The notes beneath the pieces are model-generated. The model was not told where the DNA came from, did no database searches, and was given only the letters and a program-made list of their open reading frames with translations. Of a stretch of 5,481 nucleotides of DNA, positions 1-5,481 are shown piece after piece. Position 1 is the stretch's first letter, and every line of letters begins with the position of its first letter. The translations under genes and the position numbers were made by a program. Origin of the DNA: Treponema sp. (GTDB taxonomy: Bacteria > Spirochaetota > Spirochaetia > Treponematales > Breznakiellaceae); NCBI GenBank assembly GCA_031273405.1, contig JAISRW010000053.1, positions 1 through 5,481 of the forward strand, read 5' to 3'.

Positions 1-743
1 CTTCCAGAATAGAACAGAGCGCTTCGGAACTCGACGCGGCCCTGGAAGAATTGGGCCGCCTTTCTTCGGAACAGGAAAGAGCCGCCAGGGCCGAAAGCCA
101 GCTTGGCGGCTACTATCAGAGGCTCAACGAAACCATAAGGGCCGGGGATCTCTCCAACGCGGCGGGGCTCCTGGGGTCTATGAGGGAATTTTTGAACGCC
201 CCCTCCCTTAAAGGCGTCCGTTCCCTGGAAAGCAGGAAACAGGCCCACCTGGCGGCGATAGATTCCCTGGAACTGAGCGTCGCCGAAACCCTGCGCCTCC
301 AAAGAGCGACCCCTTCCCCAAGCGGCGGCGAGACCGGAGCCCTGCAGGAACAGATCGAGGCCCTTGAGGATACCGTAAGTCAGCAGCAGGCAACTATCGA
401 AGCCTTCGGCGCCCAGGGCTCCGAAACGGGGAGGCTTATCTCAGGTTACGAAGAAAGGATAAGCGGCCTCCAGGCACAGGTTTCAACCCAGCAGCAGACA
501 TTGAGCCAAAGGGACGCTTCCATAAGCGGCCTCCGGGCCCAGGTTGATGAACAGGCGGAGCTGCTTGTGGAACAGGACAGGCGCATCGTAGCCTTCCAGG
601 GCCAGGCCGAAACCCTCACCGGAAGGATTGCGAATAACGATGCGACTATCGCGGAACTCCGCTCCCAGAACGAAGCCCTGACCCGTGCCAACGAAGATCT
701 CTCCCGGCAGATCGAAACCGTGCGTCAGCTTCTGCAGCAGTAG
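1..743 (+). CDS. Coiled-coil repeat protein, C-terminal part (5' end outside window)
   Basis: The reading frame beginning at base 3 is open to the left edge and ends at TAG 741-743, so 246 residues of a longer protein are visible. A TTG at 51 is in frame but is only an internal leucine codon, since coding continues upstream (SRIEQSASELDAALEE). The first part is helical and charged. Visible residues about 36-98 form a less repetitive helical region containing AGDLSNAAGLLGSMREFL, which looks like a TPR-type helix pair. A short Pro/Ser/Gly-rich hinge (ATPSPSGGETG) follows. The rest is a long coiled coil rich in Gln, Glu, Leu and Ala, made of 21-residue repeats and ending in QLLQQ. No membrane segment, signal peptide or catalytic motif is visible, but the N-terminus is missing. 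I do not recognise the family. A structural or scaffold role is inferred from the coiled coil alone. The gene converges on the cyclase gene with a 139-base gap. Confidence 0.88.
   Translation, partial: SRIEQSASELDAALEELGRLSSEQERAARAESQLGGYYQRLNETIRAGDLSNAAGLLGSMREFLNAPSLKGVRSLESRKQAHLAAIDSLELSVAETLRLQRATPSPSGGETGALQEQIEALEDTVSQQQATIEAFGAQGSETGRLISGYEERISGLQAQVSTQQQTLSQRDASISGLRAQVDEQAELLVEQDRRIVAFQGQAETLTGRIANNDATIAELRSQNEALTRANEDLSRQIETVRQLLQQ
393..740 (+). repeat. Five and a half 21-residue (63-base) coiled-coil repeats
   Basis: Within the coiled-coil gene, units start at 393 (TIEAFGAQ), 456 (RISGLQAQ), 519 (SISGLRAQ), 582 (RIVAFQGQ), 645 (TIAELRSQ) and, as a partial unit, 708 (QIETVRQL). 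Each full unit is exactly 21 residues, or three heptads. Position 2 is always Ile, position 5 is Leu, Phe or Val, position 8 is Gln in the five full units, and position 20 is Asp in three of them. The DNA also preserves the repeat: the 13 bases ATAAGCGGCCTCC occur at 459-471 and again at 522-534, exactly 63 bases apart. This fits growth by tandem duplication followed by divergence. Confidence 0.85.
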
Positions 744-767
744 TACCGCAAGCACTAAATACAAGAA

Positions 768-869
768 TAACCACGGACCACACAGACCTCACAGACATCT
801 CCACGGACTAATTAATGATGAATCTAATTTTTTTCTTTATGTCCGTGTCGTCCGTGTGGTCTGTGGTTA
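768..869. repeat. Long imperfect inverted repeat of phased CACRGAC heptamers
   Basis: Left arm 768-798 and right arm 839-869 are reverse complements at 26 of 31 positions, around a 40-base AT-rich loop. Internally the element is an array. The + strand carries CACGGAC at 772 and 802 and CACAGAC at 781 and 790. The - strand carries the same heptamer, seen on + as GTCCGTG at 841 and 850 and GTCTGTG at 859. Within each arm the copies are 9 bases apart; the extra copy at 802 lies in the loop. The arm differences include A/G exchanges inside the heptamer (775/862, 784/853, 793/844), so one RNA strand gains G-U pairs where the other has A-C. The element lies between two convergent genes. It could be a bidirectional 3'-end structure, a dispersed repeat family or a protein-binding array. 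I recall similar sequences as common intergenic repeats in varied bacteria, but cannot verify that here. Confidence 0.85.
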
Positions 870-882
870 AATTAAATTCACT

Positions 883-2589
883 TTACTTACTATGCATCAC
901 TTCCACGCCGTCCCATTCGGCGGGCGGCGGGGTGAGCGCGTAGGTCCTGCTGCGTTCCAGAAGCTGGCGGGCGTTGAAGTCTCCGGGAAGCAGCTTGAGG
1001 ACTTCTTCAAACAGCGGGGCCGCTCCGTTAAAATTCCGGCGGTAATAGAGGGCCATCCCCTGGTTGTGAAGGGGCCAGGCCTTTTCTTCCGTGCCGTCGA
1101 GGCTTCTTTTGGCGGTGTAGATTTTTACGCCCCTGGTTTTGCCCTTGACCGCCACGGTGTCCAGAAGGCGGCAGGGGAGAGGAACGTTTCCAGAGGAAGC
1201 GACGTTTTCTCCGGGAACATTGAGGCCCGCTATTTTGGTGTAGATGTTTTCGGTAAAGAGGATCTCCGCGTGGTATGTCTTGGTCAGCCCTTCCATGCGG
1301 GACGCAAGGTTTACGTCGTCGCCGATGACGGTATAATCCATCTTCCGCTCGCTGCCCATGTTTCCTACGGTTACTTCGCCGTAGTTGATACCCACGCCGA
1401 TATGGAATTCGGTTTTTCCCTTTGCCGATTGGGCGGCGTTAAACGAAGCCAGCGCGTCGATCATGTCCAGGCCGGCCAGAACCGCCTGGAGGGGATCGTC
1501 GGCGCTTTCGACCGGGGCGCCCCAAAAGGCCATGATCGCGTCGCCTATGTATTTGTCCACCATGCCGCCCCGGTTCATGATCACGTCGACCTGGGGGGAA
1601 AAATATTCGTTCAGGGTGTCTACCAGTTCCCGGGGGTTTTTAAACTGTTCGGATATGGTGGTAAAACCCCGGATGTCAGAAAAGAGTATGGCCATCCGGT
1701 GGTTCTCGCCTACTCCCAGCATGGATTCGGGGGTTTCAAAACATTTATCGATTACATTTTTTGGCACGTATTTCTGGAAGATGTTTCTCAGGCGCTGTTC
1801 TTTTTTCTGGGCCAGAACCGCGTCAAAGGCATAGCGTTTGATTTGGGCATAAGCCTTTTCCAGTTCCCCGATCATGTGGTTAAAGGTGGACGCAAGCTTT
1901 CCCGTTTCGTCCCGGTATTCCACTTCCACCCTGGACGAAAGATCCCCCCCTGTAATAACGTCGTTCATGGTTTTGACTACCCTGTTTAGGGGGCTGGTAA
2001 GGCGCCGGGAAAAAAGGACGAGGAGAAGTACAGCCAGGAAAGAAGCGGCCCCCAGAACCACTATGGTCTGGAAACGGATCCGGAGGGAATCCTGGTAAAA
2101 GGTCGAGGTTTTTTCGGTAAGCAGCACATACCACCGGAAGGGGGTAAAATAAAAGGCCGTGAATATCCTTTCTTCCCCGCCCATCAGGGCGCTCAGGATA
2201 CCTTCGTTTTCTTCCCTCAGGAGCCCCAGGAGGGCGGCGCTTTCACCGGGTTTTAGTTCTATGGGGGAAGTGCTCATGGCCAGGGTTCCCGAATCATCCA
2301 GTGCCAGGATAACTTCGGTATCGCTCAAAATGATGCTCCGGGCGAAATTTTCCACCGCTTTTTGGGCCGCCGCGGTCATGTCGGGGCGGCCTGTATAGTT
2401 GTTTTCCGCCAGAAGATCCCACTGATTTTCCGCGTATTTTTCCACTTCCCCGGCTTTAAAGCTTAAAAACTGCCGGGCGATCCGGGTAATGCCGTTTTCC
2501 GCGCTGTAATACGAGGCGGCTTCGGCCAGGAAAAGGGTGAGTATGATTACCGGAAGAACTACCAGAATGATTTTGGATCGGATTGTCAT
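883..2589 (-). CDS. Membrane-bound class III adenylate cyclase with HAMP domain and TPR-like tail
   Basis: This complete 568-residue protein is predicted to make cAMP from ATP in the cytoplasm under control of an extracytoplasmic sensor. Residues 7-26 are a membrane segment or signal anchor; 27-172 form a Cache-like sensing region (weak assignment); 173-193 are a second membrane segment; 194-250 are a HAMP domain with P200 and a DETGKLA motif; and a helical linker follows. The catalytic domain spans about 296-495. Metal-binding aspartates are D305 (FSDIRGFT) and D350 (KYIGDAIMAFWG). K346 and T420 (DYTVIGDD) are the adenine-selecting pair, of the Lys/Thr type known in bacterial adenylate cyclases. 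N427 and R431 (VNLASRM) are the transition-state residues. Residues 505-550 resemble one TPR helix pair, and the tail is PPPAEWDGVEVMHSK. The ATG at 2589 is the first possible start, because an in-frame stop lies at 2602-2604. No good ribosome binding site precedes it, and the upstream gene ends 17 bases away, which suggests translational coupling. Confidence 0.95.
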   Translation of the reverse strand: MTIRSKIILVVLPVIILTLFLAEAASYYSAENGITRIARQFLSFKAGEVEKYAENQWDLLAENNYTGRPDMTAAAQKAVENFARSIILSDTEVILALDDSGTLAMSTSPIELKPGESAALLGLLREENEGILSALMGGEERIFTAFYFTPFRWYVLLTEKTSTFYQDSLRIRFQTIVVLGAASFLAVLLLVLFSRRLTSPLNRVVKTMNDVITGGDLSSRVEVEYRDETGKLASTFNHMIGELEKAYAQIKRYAFDAVLAQKKEQRLRNIFQKYVPKNVIDKCFETPESMLGVGENHRMAILFSDIRGFTTISEQFKNPRELVDTLNEYFSPQVDVIMNRGGMVDKYIGDAIMAFWGAPVESADDPLQAVLAGLDMIDALASFNAAQSAKGKTEFHIGVGINYGEVTVGNMGSERKMDYTVIGDDVNLASRMEGLTKTYHAEILFTENIYTKIAGLNVPGENVASSGNVPLPCRLLDTVAVKGKTRGVKIYTAKRSLDGTEEKAWPLHNQGMALYYRRNFNGAAPLFEEVLKLLPGDFNARQLLERSRTYALTPPPAEWDGVEVMHSK

Positions 2590-2606
2590 GGCTGGGCTTG
2601 TTTAAT

Positions 2607-2813
2607 TCACGCCACGGTGGCCCGTTCCATCTCGTAGATGTAACCGGTTTTACAACAAAGGTTGAATAAATGGCGGGACATATATTCTTCGCTGATCTTT
2701 TCGTTTCCATCGTAGATCCTGGTCAATCTAACCTTGTATCCGTTCTCGGCTTCCGAGAGGATATCAAAGTACTCAATCCTGCCTGTCCGGCATTTTACAA
2801 AGTATCGTTGCAT
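2607..2813 (-). CDS. Small conserved-looking hypothetical protein, 68 residues, upstream of the cyclase
   Basis: The protein starts MQRYFVKCRTGRIEYFDILS and ends EMERATVA. I do not recognise a named family, though it resembles small treponemal hypothetical proteins from memory. It is mixed charged and aromatic, with no membrane segment or signal peptide. It has cysteines at 8, 53 and 54, too few and too scattered for a clear zinc site. The pattern of alternating strands (RYFVKC, IEYFDIL, YKVRLTRIY) followed by a helix (ISEEYMSRHLFNLCC) suggests a small compact alpha/beta fold; this is inference. The frame stays open upstream to an ATG at 2948, but the start at 2813 is preferred because GGAGGT sits just before it, while the extra 45 residues come from sequence that looks non-coding. 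The stop is 17 bases before the cyclase start on the same strand, so the two very likely share a transcript, and this product may modulate or accompany cAMP signalling. Confidence 0.8.
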   Translation of the reverse strand: MQRYFVKCRTGRIEYFDILSEAENGYKVRLTRIYDGNEKISEEYMSRHLFNLCCKTGYIYEMERATVA

Positions 2814-2817
2814 CTTG

Positions 2818-2823
2818 ACCTCC
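2818..2823 (-). promoter_or_regulatory. Ribosome binding site GGAGGT that decides the small gene's start
   Basis: The + strand reads ACCTCC here, giving GGAGGT on the coding strand, four bases before the ATG at 2813. It is the only strong Shine-Dalgarno sequence near either candidate start, and it rules in favour of the 68-residue product over the 113-residue reading from 2948. Confidence 0.75.
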
Positions 2824-2825
2824 GT

Positions 2826-2870
2826 CAGTTTGATTATCGGAAAAATACAATAATTTATTAGTACCGGGCC
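2826..2870 (-). promoter_or_regulatory. AT-rich leader, probable promoter area for small gene and cyclase
   Basis: Just upstream of the ribosome binding site the composition changes sharply to AT-rich: on the coding strand it reads TAATAAATTATTGTATTTTT, then CCGATAATC. GATAAT (2833-2838) matches five of six bases of a -10 box, but no convincing -35 box lies 16-18 bases upstream, and the short distance to the ATG would give a very short leader. The location fits a promoter for the small gene plus cyclase pair; the exact elements are uncertain. Confidence 0.3.
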
Positions 2871-3007
2871 GCTTCCAAAACCGGTTATTGTGGACCTGCG
2901 TCCGATGCCGCCGGTTCTTGAGGTTTTCAGGCTAAGGCCGCGAACCATCGAGCCGAAGGTCCCCGGTCCACGGCTCCGAAGGCAGGCCGCTTAAGGGGGG
3001 CTTTTCC
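2871..3007. other. GC-rich intergenic stretch without a clear gene or terminator
   Basis: This lies downstream of the ankyrin gene's stop and upstream of the leader of the small gene. A six-base inverted repeat, GAGCCG at 2950-2955 and CGGCTC at 2971-2976, encloses a 14-base loop read on + (the flanking bases do not pair). TTAAGG at 2991-2996 and CCTTAA at 3006-3011 form another weak hairpin that overlaps the stop codon. Neither is followed by a U run on the - strand, so no intrinsic terminator can be called. CCGGTTATTG at 2881 and CCGGTTCTTG at 2911 form an imperfect direct repeat 30 bases apart. I found no tRNA-like or riboswitch-like fold by eye. Confidence 0.5.
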
Positions 3008-5326
3008 TTAATGCAGCAGGGACACCGCCTCCGGGTGATGCCAGCGCTGGGCAATGTCGGCGGGGCTTTCGGAAGCGATGTTTTTTACTTCCTTGCTGGC
3101 CCCCAGGTTAATAAGCTGCGCAATGACGCCGGGGGTTCCCTCCCGGGCGGCGTAATGGAGTATCGTGTTTCCCGACATGTCTCTGGCGTTGATCGCCTTG
3201 CCCGAGAAGAGAGCCTGGATCCCTTCCTCGCCGGAGCTTAGGGCTACCTCGGCGGGGGTTTTCCCGTCCTTGGCGACAAGGAAAACATCGGAACCTGACG
3301 CAACCAGCATCCTGGCGGCCTCCCAGTCCCGCATGTCTGCCGCCAGGCGCAGGGGAGTGCGGCCTTCGGCATCAATGGAAGAGGCTTTGGCGCCCATTGC
3401 CAGAATGGTCTCAAGCATGACAACGGGGGCCTTTGCCTGTACCGCGATATGCAGGGGGGAGGAACCGTTGTCGTCGGGGCTTGAAAGCCTGTCCTTGGTA
3501 AGCAGGGTCCTGACCATCCGGGCGGAAGAGACCAGGGCGTTCAGAAAGGGGGTCCTGCCCTGGGCGTTTTTGGCATGAATCGAAAGCCCCCAGTTGAGAA
3601 GCAGGTTTGCCATATCGCTTCGTCCCGTAGCCGAAACCAGGTGCAGGGGCGTGTCCCCCCGGAAATTCCGCACGTTCGGATCGGCCCCCTTCTCAACAAG
3701 CCGTTCCATGGCGGCGGGCGATTCTGCCAACACGGCTTCCATGAAGGGGGTGTTTCCATCGGTGTCCCGGACCTCCGTATCGGCCCCCCGGCTTATAAGC
3801 AGGCCTTCAATCTCGTTAATATCCAGGCGCACGGATTCATGGAGAGCCGTCTTCCCGTTAAGGGCATGGGCGTTAATATCTATACCCAACTCGATCAGGG
3901 CCGAGGCCGCCTCAAAAGCGTTCCAGTGCACCGCCGCGAGGAGGCAGGTGTTCCCCAGGCTGTCCCTGTCGTGCAGATCCGCCCCGGAACTTACCAGAGC
4001 CTTTATAGTAGAAGGAGCGTTATATCTTACCGCTGTGAAAAGCGGAGTCTCCCCCATTCCGTTGGCGGCTTCGGTATCGGAACCCATCTGGACCAGCATG
4101 GGAATCCAGGCATCAAACTGCCACTGGGCCGCATAGTGAAGGGCCGTATTCCCCAGGCTGTCCCGGGCCGAGAGGGTATGGGAAGTGAACATCCAGCGCC
4201 TTACGTTTAAACTGCGTCCCCCGTCCTGAGAGAAACTAAGGTAGAGGGAGCTTTCGCCTTTGGTGTTAGGGGCGAAAATATCGGCCCCCCGGGAAAGGAG
4301 GAGCTCTCCCGGCTTTTGCTCGTTCAGCCTGACCGCCAGATGCAGGCTGGTATCGCCCGCTTTGTTCCGGGCGTTCACCGCGGCCTTTTTATCCAGGATG
4401 ATGCCGATAATTTCCGTTTCCGCCCGGCGCTTGATGGCGATATGGAGGATCGTATTCCCCTCGTTGTCGTTCTGCAGTACCGTAGCGTTGGTAATAAGCG
4501 ACGGCAGGAGGGCGGGCTTTTCGAGGAGGGCTTTCTCAAAGGGAGTGATGCCGTTGTTGTCGGCGGCAAAAACATCTGACTTTCCGGAAAGGAGGAGAGG
4601 AATATGCCTGCCCCTCTCTTCCTGAACCGCGAGATAGAGGGGGGTCTTGCCGTCGCTGTTGCGGAGCGAAACATCGGCGCCCCCTGCGAGAAGAAGCCGC
4701 ACTATTTCCGGGGACTGGTTGAGGATCACCGCGATGTGGAGGGCCGATTCCCCGTACTCGTCCCTGAGGTTGGGATTGGCTCCATTGGCGAGGAATAGGC
4801 TCAGGGCCTCCCGGTGCGACCTGGCGGGCATGGCGATGTGGAGGACCGAATTGCCCTTTGCGTCCTGGGTATTAACATCGGCGCCCCGGTCAAGGAGGGC
4901 TTTCATGATTTTCACGTTCCCCGACCTGGCCGCCTCGTGGAGGGGCGAGGCCCCCGACGCGTTCTTGATATTGACATCGGCATCTTTTTCAAGGAGAAAG
5001 TCGATATATCCGGCCTGTCTTTCCCGGGCCATGTAGTGGAGGGGCACCATGCCGTCGGCGCCGCGGATATTGTAGTTGGAACTCCTCACCGCCGGGGCGA
5101 AGTAGGTATAGAGGGGATTTTCGGACCAGGCGCCGGCCAGGATGAGGCGCTCCGCGGCCTGGGCATGGGAAATAGAATCGCCCCGTTCCAGGGCCAGATC
5201 CAGGGCGCTTTTCCCCTCATTGTCCTTTTGATTGAGGGACTTTGTGCTCTTTAGAATGAGGTCAACCGAAGCGGCCCTGCCCGCTTCGGACGCAAGGTGC
5301 AGTATGTTTCGGCCTCTGGCGTCGGT
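3008..5326 (-). repeat. Tandem ankyrin repeats, about 22 units of ~33 codons
   Basis: Unit openings, in protein order, include ARGRNILHLA, ADGMVPLHYM, ASGASPLHEA, AKGNSVLHIA, EYGESALHIA, SDGKTPLYLA, NEGNTILHIA, KAGDTSLHLA, SLGNTALHYA, GMGETPLFTA, LNGKTALHES, FRGDTPLHLV, DNGSSPLHIA, AEGRTPLRLA and MSGNTILHYA. Most units are 33 residues, a few are 34, and three are 31 (opening NNGITPFEKA, AQGRTPFLNA and KDGKTPAEVA). Two units are aberrant: the second carries an insertion of about 20 residues (5060-5131), and the eleventh (4160-4264) lacks the usual helix pair. The 16 bases TTCCCCAGGCTGTCCC occur at 3951-3966 and 4149-4164, exactly 198 bases or two 33-codon units apart. Confidence 0.9.
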
Positions 5327-5481
5327 CGTCTCAACCGAAGCGGGGCCAAGAAGGGCCTCAAGAAAATCGCCGCCGTTCCGTACCCCGATTATGGCGGGGC
5401 TGTTTTGCCCTCCCATAGGATGATGAATATCCCCGCCCGCCTGGGCCAGACCCTTCGCGGTAGGGGAATCAAGCTGCTCGC
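3008..5481 (-). CDS. Large ankyrin-repeat protein, C-terminal part (5' end outside window)
   Basis: The frame ends with TAA at 3010-3008 and is open through the right edge, so 823 residues of a longer protein are visible. An ATG at 5416 is in frame but has no ribosome binding site and is preceded by 21 more plausible codons, so it is probably internal. From about 90 bases into that ATG-relative numbering, almost the whole protein is ankyrin repeats, mostly 33 residues long, of the form xxGxTPLHxAxxxxxxxxxxxLLxxGAD. I count about 22, plus a degenerate C-terminal cap (IASESPADIA...AVSLLH). Ankyrin arrays bind proteins; the partner is unknown. No catalytic domain, membrane segment or lipobox is visible, but the N-terminus, where a signal sequence would sit, is missing. 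The gene is on the same strand as the small gene and cyclase, about 190 bases upstream of them, and is more likely a separate transcription unit. Similar long ankyrin proteins are common in spirochaetes. Confidence 0.92.
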   Translation of the reverse strand, partial: EQLDSPTAKGLAQAGGDIHHPMGGQNSPAIIGVRNGGDFLEALLGPASVETTDARGRNILHLASEAGRAASVDLILKSTKSLNQKDNEGKSALDLALERGDSISHAQAAERLILAGAWSENPLYTYFAPAVRSSNYNIRGADGMVPLHYMARERQAGYIDFLLEKDADVNIKNASGASPLHEAARSGNVKIMKALLDRGADVNTQDAKGNSVLHIAMPARSHREALSLFLANGANPNLRDEYGESALHIAVILNQSPEIVRLLLAGGADVSLRNSDGKTPLYLAVQEERGRHIPLLLSGKSDVFAADNNGITPFEKALLEKPALLPSLITNATVLQNDNEGNTILHIAIKRRAETEIIGIILDKKAAVNARNKAGDTSLHLAVRLNEQKPGELLLSRGADIFAPNTKGESSLYLSFSQDGGRSLNVRRWMFTSHTLSARDSLGNTALHYAAQWQFDAWIPMLVQMGSDTEAANGMGETPLFTAVRYNAPSTIKALVSSGADLHDRDSLGNTCLLAAVHWNAFEAASALIELGIDINAHALNGKTALHESVRLDINEIEGLLISRGADTEVRDTDGNTPFMEAVLAESPAAMERLVEKGADPNVRNFRGDTPLHLVSATGRSDMANLLLNWGLSIHAKNAQGRTPFLNALVSSARMVRTLLTKDRLSSPDDNGSSPLHIAVQAKAPVVMLETILAMGAKASSIDAEGRTPLRLAADMRDWEAARMLVASGSDVFLVAKDGKTPAEVALSSGEEGIQALFSGKAINARDMSGNTILHYAAREGTPGVIAQLINLGASKEVKNIASESPADIAQRWHHPEAVSLLH

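Noticed and set aside
51..53. TTG as start of the coiled-coil gene
   Set aside because: The frame is open with the same coding character to the left edge and no ribosome binding site precedes the TTG.
828..834. Run of seven T as part of an intrinsic terminator for the coiled-coil gene
   Set aside because: It lies in the loop of the inverted repeat, with no stable hairpin directly before it.
768..869. CRISPR array
   Set aside because: The repeated unit is only 7 bases on a 9-base phase and inverts between arms; there are no spacers of CRISPR length.
892..1989. Long open frame (365 codons) on + opposite the cyclase
   Set aside because: It is antisense to a gene with every class III catalytic residue intact. 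Its translation has no recognisable motif, and such mirror frames are expected in GC-rich coding DNA.
2879..2886. Palindrome AACCGGTT as an operator
   Set aside because: Eight-base palindromes arise readily by chance, and there is no second copy or promoter overlap to support it.
2814..2948. N-terminal extension of the small gene from the ATG at 2948
   Set aside because: No good ribosome site precedes it, the added 45 residues cross the AT-rich leader, and GGAGGT at 2818-2823 supports the shorter form.
3575..4210. Open frames of 211 and 180 codons on + opposite the ankyrin gene
   Set aside because: They repeat with the 33-codon ankyrin period, so they are by-products of the repeated coding sequence on the other strand.
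5414..5416. ATG as start of the ankyrin gene
   Set aside because: The frame continues open to the right edge with plausible protein sequence, and no ribosome binding site precedes this ATG.

Overview
The window holds four protein-coding genes or gene fragments and no RNA gene, insertion sequence or CRISPR array that I can support. It is moderately GC-rich. The combination of a membrane HAMP/class III adenylate cyclase ending in a PPPAEWDGV-type tail, a small 'KCRTG...YFDILSE' protein just upstream of it, a very long ankyrin protein and a coiled-coil protein suggests a spirochaete, most likely a Treponema-like (possibly gut-associated) lineage. That assignment rests on remembered family resemblance, not a search, and is moderate at best.

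Layout, left to right. Bases 1-743 (+) are the 3' part of a coiled-coil gene whose start lies before the window; its C-terminal half is built from exact 21-residue (three-heptad) repeats. Bases 744-882 separate two convergent genes and carry the most striking non-coding element: a long imperfect inverted repeat (768-798 / 839-869) made of seven copies of the heptamer CACRGAC, four on one strand and three on the other, phased mostly every 9 bases. Bases 883-2589 (-) encode a complete 568-residue membrane adenylate cyclase. Only 17 bases upstream of it, on the same strand, bases 2607-2813 (-) encode a 68-residue protein with a strong ribosome binding site; the two are probably co-transcribed. 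Bases 2826-3007 are non-coding, AT-rich next to the small gene (probable promoter area) and GC-rich next to the following stop codon. Bases 3008-5481 (-) are the 3' part of a large ankyrin-repeat gene, with about 22 repeats visible; its reading frame stays open through the right edge, so its start is outside the window.

How the parts may work together. The cyclase has all residues expected for cAMP synthesis and an extracytoplasmic sensor region, so it probably converts an external or periplasmic cue into cAMP. The small upstream protein may be a co-regulated partner, but nothing in its sequence gives a function. The ankyrin and coiled-coil proteins look like protein-interaction scaffolds and need not be functionally linked to the cyclase. 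Nothing here amounts to a clear new defence or mobile system. The best leads are the phased CACRGAC inverted repeat, the small-protein/cyclase pair and the near-full-turn ankyrin array.
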